From NCBI RefSeq assembly GCF_001704415.2, contig NW_017189851.1:682001-746000 (forward strand): a DNA stretch of 64,000 nucleotides, given 5' to 3'. The notes beneath the pieces were generated by a model, which was not told where the DNA came from, did not search any database, and worked only from the letters and a program-made list of their open reading frames with translations. This document shows, in pieces, positions 48,002 to 59,357 of the stretch. How positions within the stretch are numbered: the stretch's first letter is position 1; each line of letters opens with the position of its first letter. This DNA is from Capra hircus. Lineage: Eukaryota > Chordata > Mammalia > Artiodactyla > Bovidae. The position numbers were made by a program, and so were the translations under genes.

Positions 48002-50973
48002 TGATGCTTCTAGAAAAAGACGTGTGGGGCCTATGGGAGGGAGCGGGAGGACCCTCCCTCCTGGACGACCTGTTTCCTCCCCGCTGGGCCCAGCACCGTG
48101 CTGCCCTCTCCTCACCAGTGCTGCCCCCTCCTCACGCCCCCCCAGCACCTGCTGAACTGCTCTTCCGGGCGGGGGGAGGCCTGGTGGGCGTGACCGTTGG
48201 GCCTGGCGGTGGGTTCTGAGTTAGGCCAGGTCTCGCTCTGCACTCAGCTCCCAGCCCAGCTTGGCCTCTTTTGAGCTGCCAGAGGGCTGTGGGCGGGGTC
48301 CTCCCCCCTCTCCTCTGAGGGTGTGGCTCCTTCAGTCTCTTCTGCAGAAAGCAGGGTGCGCTGGGTGACACCAGGCCCGAGGGGCAGACAGACAGGGGTC
48401 ACCCCTGCCCACCCCATGGCCCCAGAGCTCTGTCCTTCCCTCGTTGAGCGGCAGCCTTGTTGTCAGGCTGGGGCTCCTGAGACAGAACAGGGGCTGGGTG
48501 GCTCCTGCAAATCTCCGGTGGGTTGGGGAGGTCGCCTGAGCACACTGGGGCTTGCCCGGCCACGCCCACCTGCTGGAGGAGGGCCAACAGGGCTCTGCTG
48601 AGGGAAGCTTTCCCTCTGCTGGGCCTGGGCGCCCAAAAGCTCAAACCAGGCGATGTCTGTGTGCTTGTCTCCAGGAGTGATGAGAGGCTGAGGGCCCAGC
48701 TCTGTTACTGACTGCTGTGAGCCAGCCCCTAGGACCTGACATATCGGAGGCTCTGTCAGTCCCAGCCTCCGCCCCCCTCTCTTTCCACAGCTGGAGGCCT
48801 CACCAGGGGCTCACCTGGAGCCTGGAGCCCTGACCTGGCCCCACGGTCCCCACAACCACCGGAAGCCCTCATCTGGGGACCTGGGGCACAGTGGGTGTCC
48901 CGGGAGGTGGCCAGGGCCCTTCTCTGCTGGGACTGGGTCTGCACGTGCATCAGACCCCACGCGGGCATCTCCTGGCTTCTGTGACGGCATTGCCTGGTCA
49001 TGACAAGGGAAACCGGAGCCCCCCAGGCTCTTTGCAGAAGGCAGTGCTTGCTCCCAGGAGTTTCCCGTTAAACACAGAGGGAGGGCTGCCTGGGGGCTGG
49101 GCCCTGTCACGGGGTCCCAGCCTACACGCCCTCCGCACTTCATGTTCACACCCCTCGCCTGCTCTAGGGGCTGGGACCATGGCCCCCTCAGCACTCCCTG
49201 TGGGGGTGAGGGCTACCGTGGGCCCGGAGCTTCCAGGCCAGGGATGGTGGGTGCAGAGCGCAGCCCCGTGGGGCGTGGGGAGCAACCTGGCTCCCGTCCC
49301 CCCACCATAAACTCCCACGAAGGCCCTCACCAGCCAGCCTGCTGTGGGGCGTGGGGCAGCCAGTGAGGTCCCTGCTGGGTCGACCTCTCCAGACTGCCTG
49401 GATTGGACACAGGGGCAGGGTCTCCTCCTAAGCCGAGAGGCCCCCACAGAGCCCAGCCCCCGACCCTGACGTCTGGGGACAGGTGTCTGAGGGCTGATGG
49501 TTGCTTCCATTGGGCGGAGGGGACCACTGAGCCTCGAGGTTGTCCCAGATGCCCCCGAGGGCCACAGTGAGCAGGCAGCACCCCAAAGGGCCAGCTCCCC
49601 ACGCCATGCCAGGGGCCGGGAGGGCAGTGGCCGCAACCGGGGAGTTCTGTTGTGGACGTTTGCAGTTGCATGGGTCTGAGGAGGTGATTAGAGGGTAGAC
49701 TATGGGGAGATGAAGTGTGAGTGGTGTTCCGGGCGTGGAGAAGGACCCTGAGACGCCGTGAGTGGGGTGACTCAGACTCAGGGCTGCGCAGTGGACCTGA
49801 AGACTGGACGGGGGCAGGTGGTCTGGGGTCAGGGGCCCCGGACCGTGCCTGCTGTGGGCGCGCATGGCCTGAGCCTCATAGACCCTTAGGCACTCCACAG
49901 CTGTGCCTGGTGCACACGGCGGTTTTGCCCGGGAGTGAGGAGGGCGCGTCCGCTCCACTGCGCACACCCGCGTGGTGCCCACGTGCCCAGCGCCTCCTGG
50001 GCTTCAGAGAGACTGCGGGAATCGGGGCTGCCAGGCCTCAGTGTCCCCCGCTCTGAATAAGATCCTGGGAGAAGCAGCGGGAGCCAGTCGTGGCTGAGCC
50101 TGGCGTTTCACGGGACAGAGAGGAGGCGGCATGAGCCACCAGTGTCCCGGCTTCCCCCAGCAGCCCGCCGGGACAGGAGGGAAAGCCTTGAAGTGCCAGG
50201 GCTTTGAATCCCATCTCCATGGCAACGTGTGGGCACAAAGGGCTGGGTGAGCCGGCTGGCTGCTGCAGTGAGAGGCTGGGAGGAGAAGGGGCCTTTCATT
50301 TACGGGGACAGAGCATGGGGAGTGAGGCTGTTCCCGGCCAGGCCCGGCTGAGCTCTGCAGGCTGTGCCCAGCGCCCCGCGGCCAGCACCAGCCCGCACAG
50401 CCCCAGGCCCATCCCAGAGGGCAGAGCAATCGGTCACGGGGGTAAATCAGTCACGGGCAGGGCTGCAGTGAGTGTCCGGCGCAAACCCAGCCTGAGAAGC
50501 TGCCCAGAGGCCCCGGGGTGGAGGGAGCCCCACCGTCCCCGGCACCCCAGTCTGCAGGGCGTGCTCACTAGAACGGGTGCAGGGCATGGGGCAATATGGC
50601 TGAACTCAGCTGCCACATAAGGGCCTTTCAGAGAAGGAGACTGGGATGGGCCCGGCCCAAGAGTGAAGGCCCCGAGGCAGGACAGAGCTGGGAGAATCTA
50701 CAGCGGGCGGGACGCTGGGAGCCCCCCACAGACCCCCTCAAGCCCGCCCCTGGCCACCGGCGCTCGCCCCCTCCGATGTCAGGCTGGAGGCGTGTCCTGC
50801 CCTGCTTCCAGCTGCCGGCCCCACCTGGCCCGAGCGCCCCTCAGCGCTCACACCTGTCCCTGAGCGGCCACGTGCAAGGGACTTAGGCCAGGGAGATACT
50901 GACCCAGAGACCTGGGGGCCGCCCAGAAACCACCCCCAGGAGGCACGGGTTTCCCTGCACTTTTAAAAACATC
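48002..50973. other. Intergenic sequence before the solo LTR
   Basis: GC-rich, with open frames on both strands but no protein similarity recognised and no clear young repeat. Confidence 0.65.
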
Positions 50974-50979
50974 CGGGTC

Positions 50980-52619
50980 TGCTGGGAGCCAGCGTGAGGA
51001 GCTCCGCCCATGGCAAAGGTCATGAGGAAGGAGGCTTGGCATACGCAAAGGTGTGATCAAGCCTCAGGAAACCCCCTGTTCCCGAGCATCTAACCCCAAA
51101 ACCAGAGTCTGTTTTATGCTCTCACCTACACCTCTGACTTTGCGGGGGGCTCTCCCCCATAACCGTTTCTCTCGGAGAAGGAGTAAACGTGCAGCTCCAA
51201 GGCAATAAAAATTCCCGGGCGTGACACGAGTGTTTCAGCTTGCGGACTCCTCTGAAGGTTATCTAGCCCGCCTGTATAGGTTCGTCCGGCCACATGTGAT
51301 TGTTTACAGCCTCCCAACCTGAGAGGCATGAGATGTTTTAGACTTACTCTAGGCAAATTCTTTTGGGGAGTTGGAAATTATTAGTATAGTGGGTTGGTTA
51401 GGAATTATATTGGTGAAGGGTTCTTCATTTGTTGTGCCAATAATTGCTGCTAATTCCCTGATCTGGGTGGGACAAGGATGTCTCAGGTCAAACCTCTCTG
51501 CTGACAGACGAGCTTGTGTGACAGGATTATCCATACTCCTGCCACATGATTGTTTACTACCTCTCAACCATAAACAGCACAGAGAGTTTTGGAGTATTTT
51601 GAGTCTTAATTAGCATAGGGCTTTTTCTTCTTGTTGAGTCAATGATTGCCACCAGGCCTCCGTATCCTTAGGCACCTGGGAATATATTAATCAATGTATT
51701 TGGAATATAGCAAAGGAAATATAGTAGTTTGATGTTAGCAATACTAGACGTTTTGAGTTAATGGATTTTCTCTTTTGTAATAGATCACTGTACTTAGTTA
51801 TAAATCACTGTGTCCTTGCTACGTAAAAATGTAACTTTATCATATCTTAAGACTAAATAGATCTTAAGGGGAGCATTGGTGAAAGGATTTTCATTTGTTG
51901 GGCTGATGTTTGCTGCTAAATCTCCATGTTCCCTACCCTTATAATGAATATAACTAGCATATAGGAAGAAATAAGTATTAACCTTTAAGCATATAGGAGA
52001 AATAAGTATTAACCTTTAAGACTAATCATGTTAACCTTGGGTTAAATAAATTCCTTTCTTGATTGTAACTCACTATACCCTCACCCTATAGGAATGCAAC
52101 TTTATTTGGAGGGTGGTTCCTGGTTAAAGAGAAAACACCCTTGGAAAAAATGTTTTTTGGTTATCAGAAAGAAAGGATCATAAAATGTCAGCAGGTCTCA
52201 CTCATGGCCAGAAGATGATGTAATATCCCTAAGACCTTTTTTATACATTTATGTGAAGCACCTGATTTTGATAAAGGTCAGGACTGCTGACCCCCGCGTG
52301 ACTCTGTATTCATCCCTATGTGTAACAAAAGGTATATAAGCAAACCCCAAAATAAAGAAATCGGATCAGTTTCCGGAAAGACTGATTCCCCCATGTCACT
52401 TCTTTCTTGCTCCCGTTTTTCTGGCTGAATTCCCATCTGGAGCATGGATGCCATTCCACGTAATCCAAGTTATTCAGCCTCTTTTTCTCCACTAATCTTC
52501 CTACTACACTATCCATTTCTAATCTCTCTATATCTGTGATTAAATATGTATTTTTCCAAAGACGCCGACTCCGTCCCCACCTTCGAATTCCCTGGATCCA
52601 CCGGGGCTGGACCCCGGCA
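50980..52619 (+). mobile_element. Solo LTR of a ruminant class II endogenous retrovirus
   Basis: This 1.64 kb element begins TGCTGGGAGCC and ends CCCCGGCA, with the TG...CA termini of LTRs. It is flanked by a 6-bp target duplication with one mismatch: CGGGTC at 50974-50979 and CGGGTT at 52620-52625. A TATA box (TATATAA, 52333-52339) is followed by AATAAA at 52351-52356, giving U3, R and U5 in the plus orientation. No internal retroviral region or second LTR follows; the right flank goes straight into a simple repeat, so this is the product of LTR-LTR recombination. The start and poly(A) region resemble the ruminant BTLTR1 group, a recollection and not a search. The long U3 has internal repeats. 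Confidence 0.82.
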
Positions 52620-52760
52620 CGGGTTCCCTCCACCCAGGTCTGGGGAGGCTGCTGGGAAGCCACGGACCCCTGTGCTCAGGTGTCCCTGCCACACACCAGA
52701 CAGGAGTTTTCAGCCTCTCCACACGCCAGCACTTCTGTGTGCACTGCTTCAGCCTCAGGA

Positions 52761-54441
52761 AACTCACACCCCTCACACCCCGCATACCCCTTACACCCCA
52801 ACACCCACATATCCCTCACACCCCTAACACACCCCTCACACCCCAACACCCACACATCCCTCACACACCCCCCACACACCCATCACACACCCACACACCC
52901 CTCACACCCCCTCACACCACTCACACCACCTCACACCTCCTCACACCACTCACAGCCCCTCATAACCCCTCACACCCCCACACACCCCCTCACACCCCTC
53001 ACATACCCCTCACACAACCTCACACACCCCTCACACCCCTCACACACCCCTCACACACCTCACACCCCCTCACACCCTCACACACCCCTTACACACCTCA
53101 CACCCCCACACACCATTCACACACCCCTCACACACCCCACACACCCCTCACACACCCCACACCCCCTCACACAACTCTCACACACCTCACACCCCTCACA
53201 CACCTCACACCCCCCCTCACACCCCCACACACCCTCACACACCCCTCACACACCTCACACCCCCCTCACACCCCCACACACCCCCACACACCTCACACAC
53301 CCCCTCACACCCCTCACACTCCCCTCACACCCCTCACACTCCCCCTCACACCCCTCACACACCCCTCATACACCCCCTTGATGACTCACACACACCTCAC
53401 ACACCCCTCACCCCCCCTCACACTCCCCTCACACACCCTCACACACCCCTCATACACCCCTTGATGACTCACACACACCTCACATACCCCTCCACACCCC
53501 TCACACACCCCTCACACCCCTCACACACCCCCTCACACCCCCCTCACACCGCCTCACACCCCCCTCACACACCTCACACCCCCCACACACCTTTCACACA
53601 CCCCTCACACCCCTCACACACCCGAGACTCACACCACTCCACATACCCTTCACACATCCCCTCACACATCCACCTCACACCTCCCCACCAGCCCCCCCCC
53701 CCCCACACCCCCTCACACCCCTCACAACCACTCACCTCCACTCCCACCACCTCACACCCCCACACACTCACACCTCCTCACACACCCACTCACAGCCCCC
53801 TCACAACCCCTCACACCCCCACACACCCCCTTCACACCCCTCACACACCCCTCACACAACCTCACACACCCCTCACACACCTCACACCCCCTCACACCCT
53901 CACACACCCCTTACACACCTCACACCCCCACACACCATTCACACACCCCTCACACACCTCACACACCCCACACACCCCTCACACACCCCACACCCCTCAC
54001 ACAACTCTCACACACCTCACACCCCTCACACACCTCACACCCCCCTCACACCCCCACACACCCTCACACACCCCTCACACACCCTCACACCCCCCTCACA
54101 CCCCCCACACACCCCTCACACACCTCACACACCCCCTCACATCCCTCACACTCCCCTCACACCCCTCACACTCCCCTCACACCCCTCACACACCCCTCAT
54201 ACACCCCTTGATGACTCACACACACCTCACACACCCCTCCACACCCCTCACACACCCCTCACACACCCCTCACACACCCCTCACACACCCCTCACACCCC
54301 TCACACCCTCACACCCCCCTCACACACCTCACACCCCCACACACCTTTCACACACCCCTCACACCCCTCACACCTTCACACATCCCTCACACATCCCTCA
54401 CACCTCCCACAGCCCCCACACCCCTCACACCCCTCACATCA
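52761..54441. repeat. CACACCCCT-type satellite-like array (1.7 kb)
   Basis: Dense tandem array of short units such as CTCACACACCC, CTCACACCC and CACCCCCACA, starting about 140 bases after the solo LTR. It shows longer-range copying: TTGATGACTCACACACACCT occurs at 53378, 53461 and 54208, and the stretch around CACCATTCACACACCCC recurs about 825 bases later. Very long open frames rich in His, Thr and Pro are a property of the repeat. Confidence 0.97.
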
Positions 54442-55484
54442 CTCCCTTTAAGCTGCGCTGCCGCCTTCCCTGTGGTATTGGTTTGGGTCTCCCCATGGCC
54501 TCTGGGTCAGTTTGGGGGAGACCCAAGTGTCAACTCTGGGGTCTGAGCCCAGGGACAGGGGAGTGGGGGCTCCTGGGAGCCAGGCTGGACCACGCGGAAA
54601 GGGAGGGCGCGCAGGTGGGCCTGGATGGGCCCCGCGGTTGGGCGGCCAGCTCACGGCTCCTTCTCCCCAGGGGACCCTACCCATTCTGAAGGGGGACCCT
54701 CCAGCTCAGCAGGCCTAGAGGACCATGCTCTTTGAATTGCGATCCCCTCCCAGACCACCTTGGGTTGTGCCCACTGCCCACCCCTGCAGGGCTCCCGCCC
54801 AGACAGGCCCCAACTGCACCCAGTGCTCAGAGAAAGGGCTGGGGCTTCCACCTGCCCGTCAGTTCCCACAGAACCCCACCAGCCCCACCGAGGACGTCCT
54901 CCCACCACATCGGTCTGACATTCCCATACCACGTCAGCTCCCCTGCAGAGACGAGGGGCAGCTAGGTGAGGTCTGGGAGCCAAGGAGCCCAAGCTCAGGC
55001 CAGGAGCCCTCAGTGCCTCCCAGGCCTCAATACCACCTCCCCGCCAGACTCCGTGTGGCTGGACTCTCCCCAGGCACAGCCTCTGCCCCTCCCTCTGAGG
55101 CTGGGAGCCTTGTTTGCTGCCCTGCGCCCACTGGAGACCTCAGGCCTCTGAGCCTGGATGAGTGGGCATGGTGAAACGGGGTGCAGACAGGCACAGAGCA
55201 AGTGAATGCAGTGAGGAAATTCAGTGATGGGACGGGAGGTCCGGGGGTGACCCTGCCAGGCAGCTGGCCGGACCAGGCAGATGGCCTCTGCTGTGTGTGG
55301 GGAAGGGGCTGTGCGTGGGCTGGCCAGGGGCTCTGTTCATTTATAAGTGGGGCGGGCTGTCTGTGAGGCAGCTGCACGGCCTCTGATGCCCTCTGCTGGC
55401 CAGCCCTGGCCCTCAGCTCCCCAGCAGGCTCAAAGGGCCTGGACCCCAGGAAAACAAACCAGGAGGTGCAAGGGCCAGGCTTCA
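54442..55484. other. Intergenic sequence
   Basis: Non-coding DNA between the CA-rich array and a SINE; nothing recognised. Confidence 0.6.
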
Positions 55485-55893
55485 GGCTTCCCTGGTGGCT
55501 CAGATGGTAAAGAACCTGCCTGAAGTGCAGGAGGAGACCGTGGTTCGATCCCTGGGTCGGGCAGGTCTTCTGAAGAACGGAACGGCTACCACTCCAGGGT
55601 TCTTGCAGGAGGGTTAGCCCTGGGGTCTGTGCATCCAGCAGCGAGGCCAGTCCTCTGACCTGGTGGGAGGCACCGCTGTGACCCGCAGCCACGCCGTCCC
55701 CAGCAAGTCCTGGGTCGGCCACCAGCTGCAGCTACTGAAGGCCACGTGCCCTATAGCCTGTGCTCCACGACTAGAAAAGCTTCTGCAATGAGAAGCCTGG
55801 ACTTTGCAAAGGAGGATAGCCCCGCTCACCCCAACTAGAGAAAAGCCTGCACAGCAACGGAGACCTGGCACTGCCAAAAGTGAATAAATAAAA
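55485..55893 (+). mobile_element. CHR-type SINE, interrupted
   Basis: The head GGCTTCCCTGGTGGCTCAGA with GGTTCGATCCCTGGGTCGGG is at 55485-55600. The body, with TGCAATGAGAAGCCTGG and AACTAGAGAAAAGCCTGCAC, ends in GAATAAATAAA near 55893. About 130 bases between the two parts do not fit the consensus, so the element was interrupted or two copies are joined. Confidence 0.75.
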
Positions 55894-56045
55894 CGTGTTG
55901 AGAAGAAAGGAAACCAGCCTGTTTAAAACCTGTGAAGCACTCTGAGGGGCCGAGAGAAAGGCCTGGGTGTTCCAGAGAGAGGCTCCTGGACCGTGGGATG
56001 GGGACTAAGGCAGAAGTGGGGGTGCCTCAGGAGTCTGTTTTAGTA

Positions 56046-56550
56046 TTGTGTGTGTGCGTGTGTGTATGTGTGTGTGCGTGTGTGTATGTGTGTATGTGTA
56101 TCAGTATGTGTGTATATGCATGTGTGTGTGTTTGTAAATGTGTGTGTGTATAAATGTGTGTGTATGAGTATCTGCGTGTATGTGTGTGCATGCACGTGTG
56201 TGTGTAAATGTGTGTATGAGTGGGTGTGTATGTGTGTATACGCATGTGTGTATGTGTTTGTAAATGTGTGCGTGTGTGTGTGAATGCATGTGTGTATGAA
56301 TATGTGTGCATGTGTGTATATGTGTATGCATGCGTATGCATGTGTAAATGTGTGTACATATGTGTGTGTGAGTATGTGTGTGTATGTGTGTATATGCATG
56401 TGTGTGTTTGTAAATGTGTGTGTGTGTATGAGTATGTGTGTGTATGCATATGTGTGTGTGTATAAATGTGTGTGTGTATGAGTATCTGTGTGTATGTGTA
56501 TGCATGCACGTGTGTGTGTGTGTGTGTAAATGTGTGTATGTGTATGTGTT
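56046..56550. repeat. TG-rich compound microsatellite
   Basis: About 500 bases of TG/TA/TGCA units. A longer block (GTATAAATGTGTGTG, then GAGTATCTG, then ATGCACGTGTG) appears near 56148 and again near 56460, so the array partly grew by copying blocks of about 310 bases. Confidence 0.96.
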
Positions 56551-57566
56551 GCCTTTCTCATCAGCCATCCTGCACCTCTGGGCCCCCATCCTCACCAGGA
56601 CCCCCGAACTGACGTCCTTATGGCTTGGAGCTGGAGCCAGCCCACCGAGCCCCGCAGCCTGCCCTGGCCTAGGGCCCAGGGAGCCTGCTGGGCTCTCCTG
56701 GGGTGGGCACCTCATTCCCCACTCTGTGCCCGGGAGGAGGAAGGCAGCCAGCCCCCAAAGCCTCCTGTGTCCCTGCAGCCTCTCTAGAGCCGACGGTGCA
56801 CACAGCTCTCTGCTCCTCTGGACCCCCATCTCCCTCACTCGTGTTTGCACAGTAATTGAGGAGGGGAGGCCCATGTGCACCACTCTCTGCAACACGGTGT
56901 CTGCGTGGACGGTCGGGGGCTGGGTTGTCCGTGCCCTGGGTTGCGTGCTGGCCTCTCCAGGAGGTGGCACACTGCACAGGAGGACTGTGCAGCCTGCCGG
57001 GGGCGGGCAGGCCAAGGTCAGCGTGCGGAGCACGCGGAGGCATGCACAGCTGGGCTCGACTTCAAAGTGTGGCCGGAGCAGGAAGGGAAATCAATGCTGG
57101 GCTAGGGCACTACTGGCAGCCGCAGCTGGGGTGTGCAGGGACCCGCTGGGGGCCCAAGTCCTTGCACCTCCCGTGTGGGAACCCGGGGCACTGTTCACCT
57201 GGGCCTGCATGCCCTGCGGCGGTCGGGCTCCTGGCCCAGCCGGAGCAGAACTGCCGGCTGTGCACGGGGATGGATCCAGACAAGAGCTGGGGACCTTGAA
57301 CAGTGGCCCGGAGACAGCCCAGGCCCGTGCCTGCAGCCCGACCAAACCAACCTCCACGGAGCCCTGGTGAGCCTGGGGTGCAGGGAGCTGGTGAGGGGCT
57401 GGCCAGGGGCCCATGTGTCCATCTCTGACCCGCCCTGATTATTACACACCACAGTATAAGCTACACAGTTATTTTATGACATGTTTACTTTTGCAAAAAA
57501 TGATGGCGACTCTTTATAAAGAAGGGTAATTGACACGAAGACATTACCATACAAGACAAGAGTCGC
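56551..57566. other. Intergenic sequence
   Basis: Mostly GC-rich. The last 110 bases (57437-57545) are AT-rich and single-copy in appearance. Confidence 0.6.
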
Positions 57567-57692
57567 CGGCCCTGGCCTCCTCGCTCACCCGGCCCTGGCC
57601 TCCTCGATTCACCTGGCCCTGGCCTCCTCGATTCACCTGGCCCTGGCCTCCTCGATACACCCGGCCCTGGCCTCCTCAATTCACCCGTTCCT
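57567..57692. repeat. 24-bp minisatellite
   Basis: Five units of CCTGGCCCTGGCCTCCTCGATTCA with small changes. On the minus strand it falls in an open frame as an 8-residue RRPGPGES repeat, with no other sign of coding. Confidence 0.9.
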
Positions 57693-59161
57693 GCCCCACT
57701 TTCACCCTTGTCCGTGGCCTCTGTGGGCACCAGGGAAGTCCCTCAAAATAGTTTTTTAATCACAGAGGTCACCCTGCTTGTTGGGATAAAAAGCTCCAAG
57801 CGGGAAGGCATACAAAGGAGCAAGGCTGTGTCTGTCCTGCTCCCCCCGTCCCGGGAGATGCCACTGGGCCCAGGCACTCGCAGATACCACTGAGCAGCTG
57901 TCGCTGGCGGCACCCTCGTCCCTGGAGAGGCCAAGCGGGCCCCCTGGAGGAGCTGGACGGGGCTGGGGGTTACCATCACTGGGCTGGATACAAAGGGCAT
58001 GGCTGGCCCAGTGTCACCAAGAGTTCCGGCTTCTGGTCAACCCCAGGGGACCAGGTGGCATGTCTCTCACATCCTGCTCAGACTCACGGGGTGTGGGGGG
58101 CACCCAGGGAGGGCTGCAGTTGGTGGGGGACCGAAGTCACAGCTTCGCTGGATGGCCTTGCCTCTGAGACTTGGCCCAGGACCTGCTGGCCGCCCACAAG
58201 ATCCAGGCCCTGGTGCCCAGCCATCGACCCCTGGGGAATGACCATCACTCAGGAAGCTCTGGATGAGGGGCACTTCTAGGTCCACGGCGCCGGGACGGAT
58301 GGGGGCAGGGTATCCCCTTGCACACAGGAGCCCCGCCTGCCACCTGCTCATCACCAAGCCCTGCGATCCCTGTGTTCCCCCTGGCCTGTGGGAGACCTGG
58401 TCTCTGAGGCTTCTCCAGCCCTCCCAGGGGCCACCCGCAGCTAGGAGAGCAGAGCTCAGGGTTTTCTGGTGGGCCCAGGGCTTGTGCCAAACACCCTCAG
58501 AACCCACTGAATCTTAACAGTGATCCCAACAGCAGGGGCAGGGTGGGGGTACTATTACTCTCATTTCCTGGCGGAAGAGGTCCCAGACCTTCTCTGGCCC
58601 AGAGCCATGGCCTGTGTCCTCGTCATGCAGTCTCTGAGCTCCCGGCACAGGTTTGCCTGGGATGCAGCCTGAACTGGGTCACCGCTGGCTGCTGTTCCCC
58701 TGCCATGTCATTCTGGTCTTTCTCCACACGACATGCCCGCCCTGTCCTATTAGAGGCGTCTGCAGCTGAGCCTACGGCCCTCTCCCCAGGCAGGCCCTTC
58801 GCCGACCTCAGATGCATAGGCTTAGTAGCCTCGCTCTGTTCTCACGCCCTTCCTGCTGATACCAGGGGCTGCAGGTCTCCTTCAAGGCCTGAGCCAGGGC
58901 AGGCGCCCCACGTACCTGGCTCCCTGGCCTGCAGACCCCCAGTCTGGTGTGGTGACCCTTCCTTCCAATCCTGCAGTGGTCCCTAGGCAGGTTGTCCCTC
59001 CCTGTGGGGTCTCAGTTGCTCCTGCATAAACCTGGTCAGCAATCACAGCTCCCTGGGTGGAAGGCTGTGATCGCTATGCTTGCCAGCACGTAGAAGACAG
59101 TTTTTGCAGAGAAAGAATCAGGGTTGGGGAATCTGAATGCCTTTCCTCACACATGCTGAAG
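57693..59161. other. Intergenic sequence
   Basis: No gene seen; one MIR fragment near 58.5 kb. Confidence 0.6.
58505..58590 (-). mobile_element. MIR fragment
   Basis: GGTACTATTACTCTCATTTC followed by GGCGGAAGAGGTCCCAGA matches reversed MIR. Confidence 0.5.
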
Positions 59162-59357
59162 GGCTTCTCAGGTGGCTCAGTGGTAAAGAAATCTACCTGC
59201 CAACGCAGGAGACAAGGGTTTGATCCCTGGGTCGGGAAGATCCCCTGGAGGTGGAAATGGCAACCCACTCCAGTACTGGGGCCTGGAGAATCCCATGGAC
59301 TGAGGCGGGCTGCAGTTCATGGGGTCACAAAGAGTCGGACAGGACTGAGCGAGTGAT
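59162..59357 (+). mobile_element. Composite tRNA/Bov-A type SINE
   Basis: Begins GGCTTCTCAGGTGGCTCAGT, includes GGTTTGATCCCTGGGTCGGG, and ends with CACAAAGAGTCGGACAGGAC and TGAGCGAGTG, the standard ending of bovine SINEs of this type. Confidence 0.88.

Noticed and set aside
50942..52637. Similar strings GGCACGGGTTTCCCTGCAC and GGCACGGGTTCCCTCCAC near both LTR flanks, considered as a long target duplication
   Set aside because: The left copy is about 20 bases away from the LTR end, while the right one overlaps it. The 6-bp CGGGTC/CGGGTT pair abuts both ends exactly and fits the ERV class, so the longer match is probably chance.
52536..54546. Very long open frames rich in His, Thr and Pro
   Set aside because: They lie wholly in the CACACCCCT array. 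The units contain no stop codon in some frames, so length is automatic, and there is no unique domain.
55530..55570. tRNA-like box B sequence (GGTTCGATCCC)
   Set aside because: It belongs to a tRNA-derived SINE head, with no complete cloverleaf. The same applies near 45986 and 59217.
56027..56561. Cys/Val and Thr/His repeat frames
   Set aside because: Translation of the TG array; no coding evidence.
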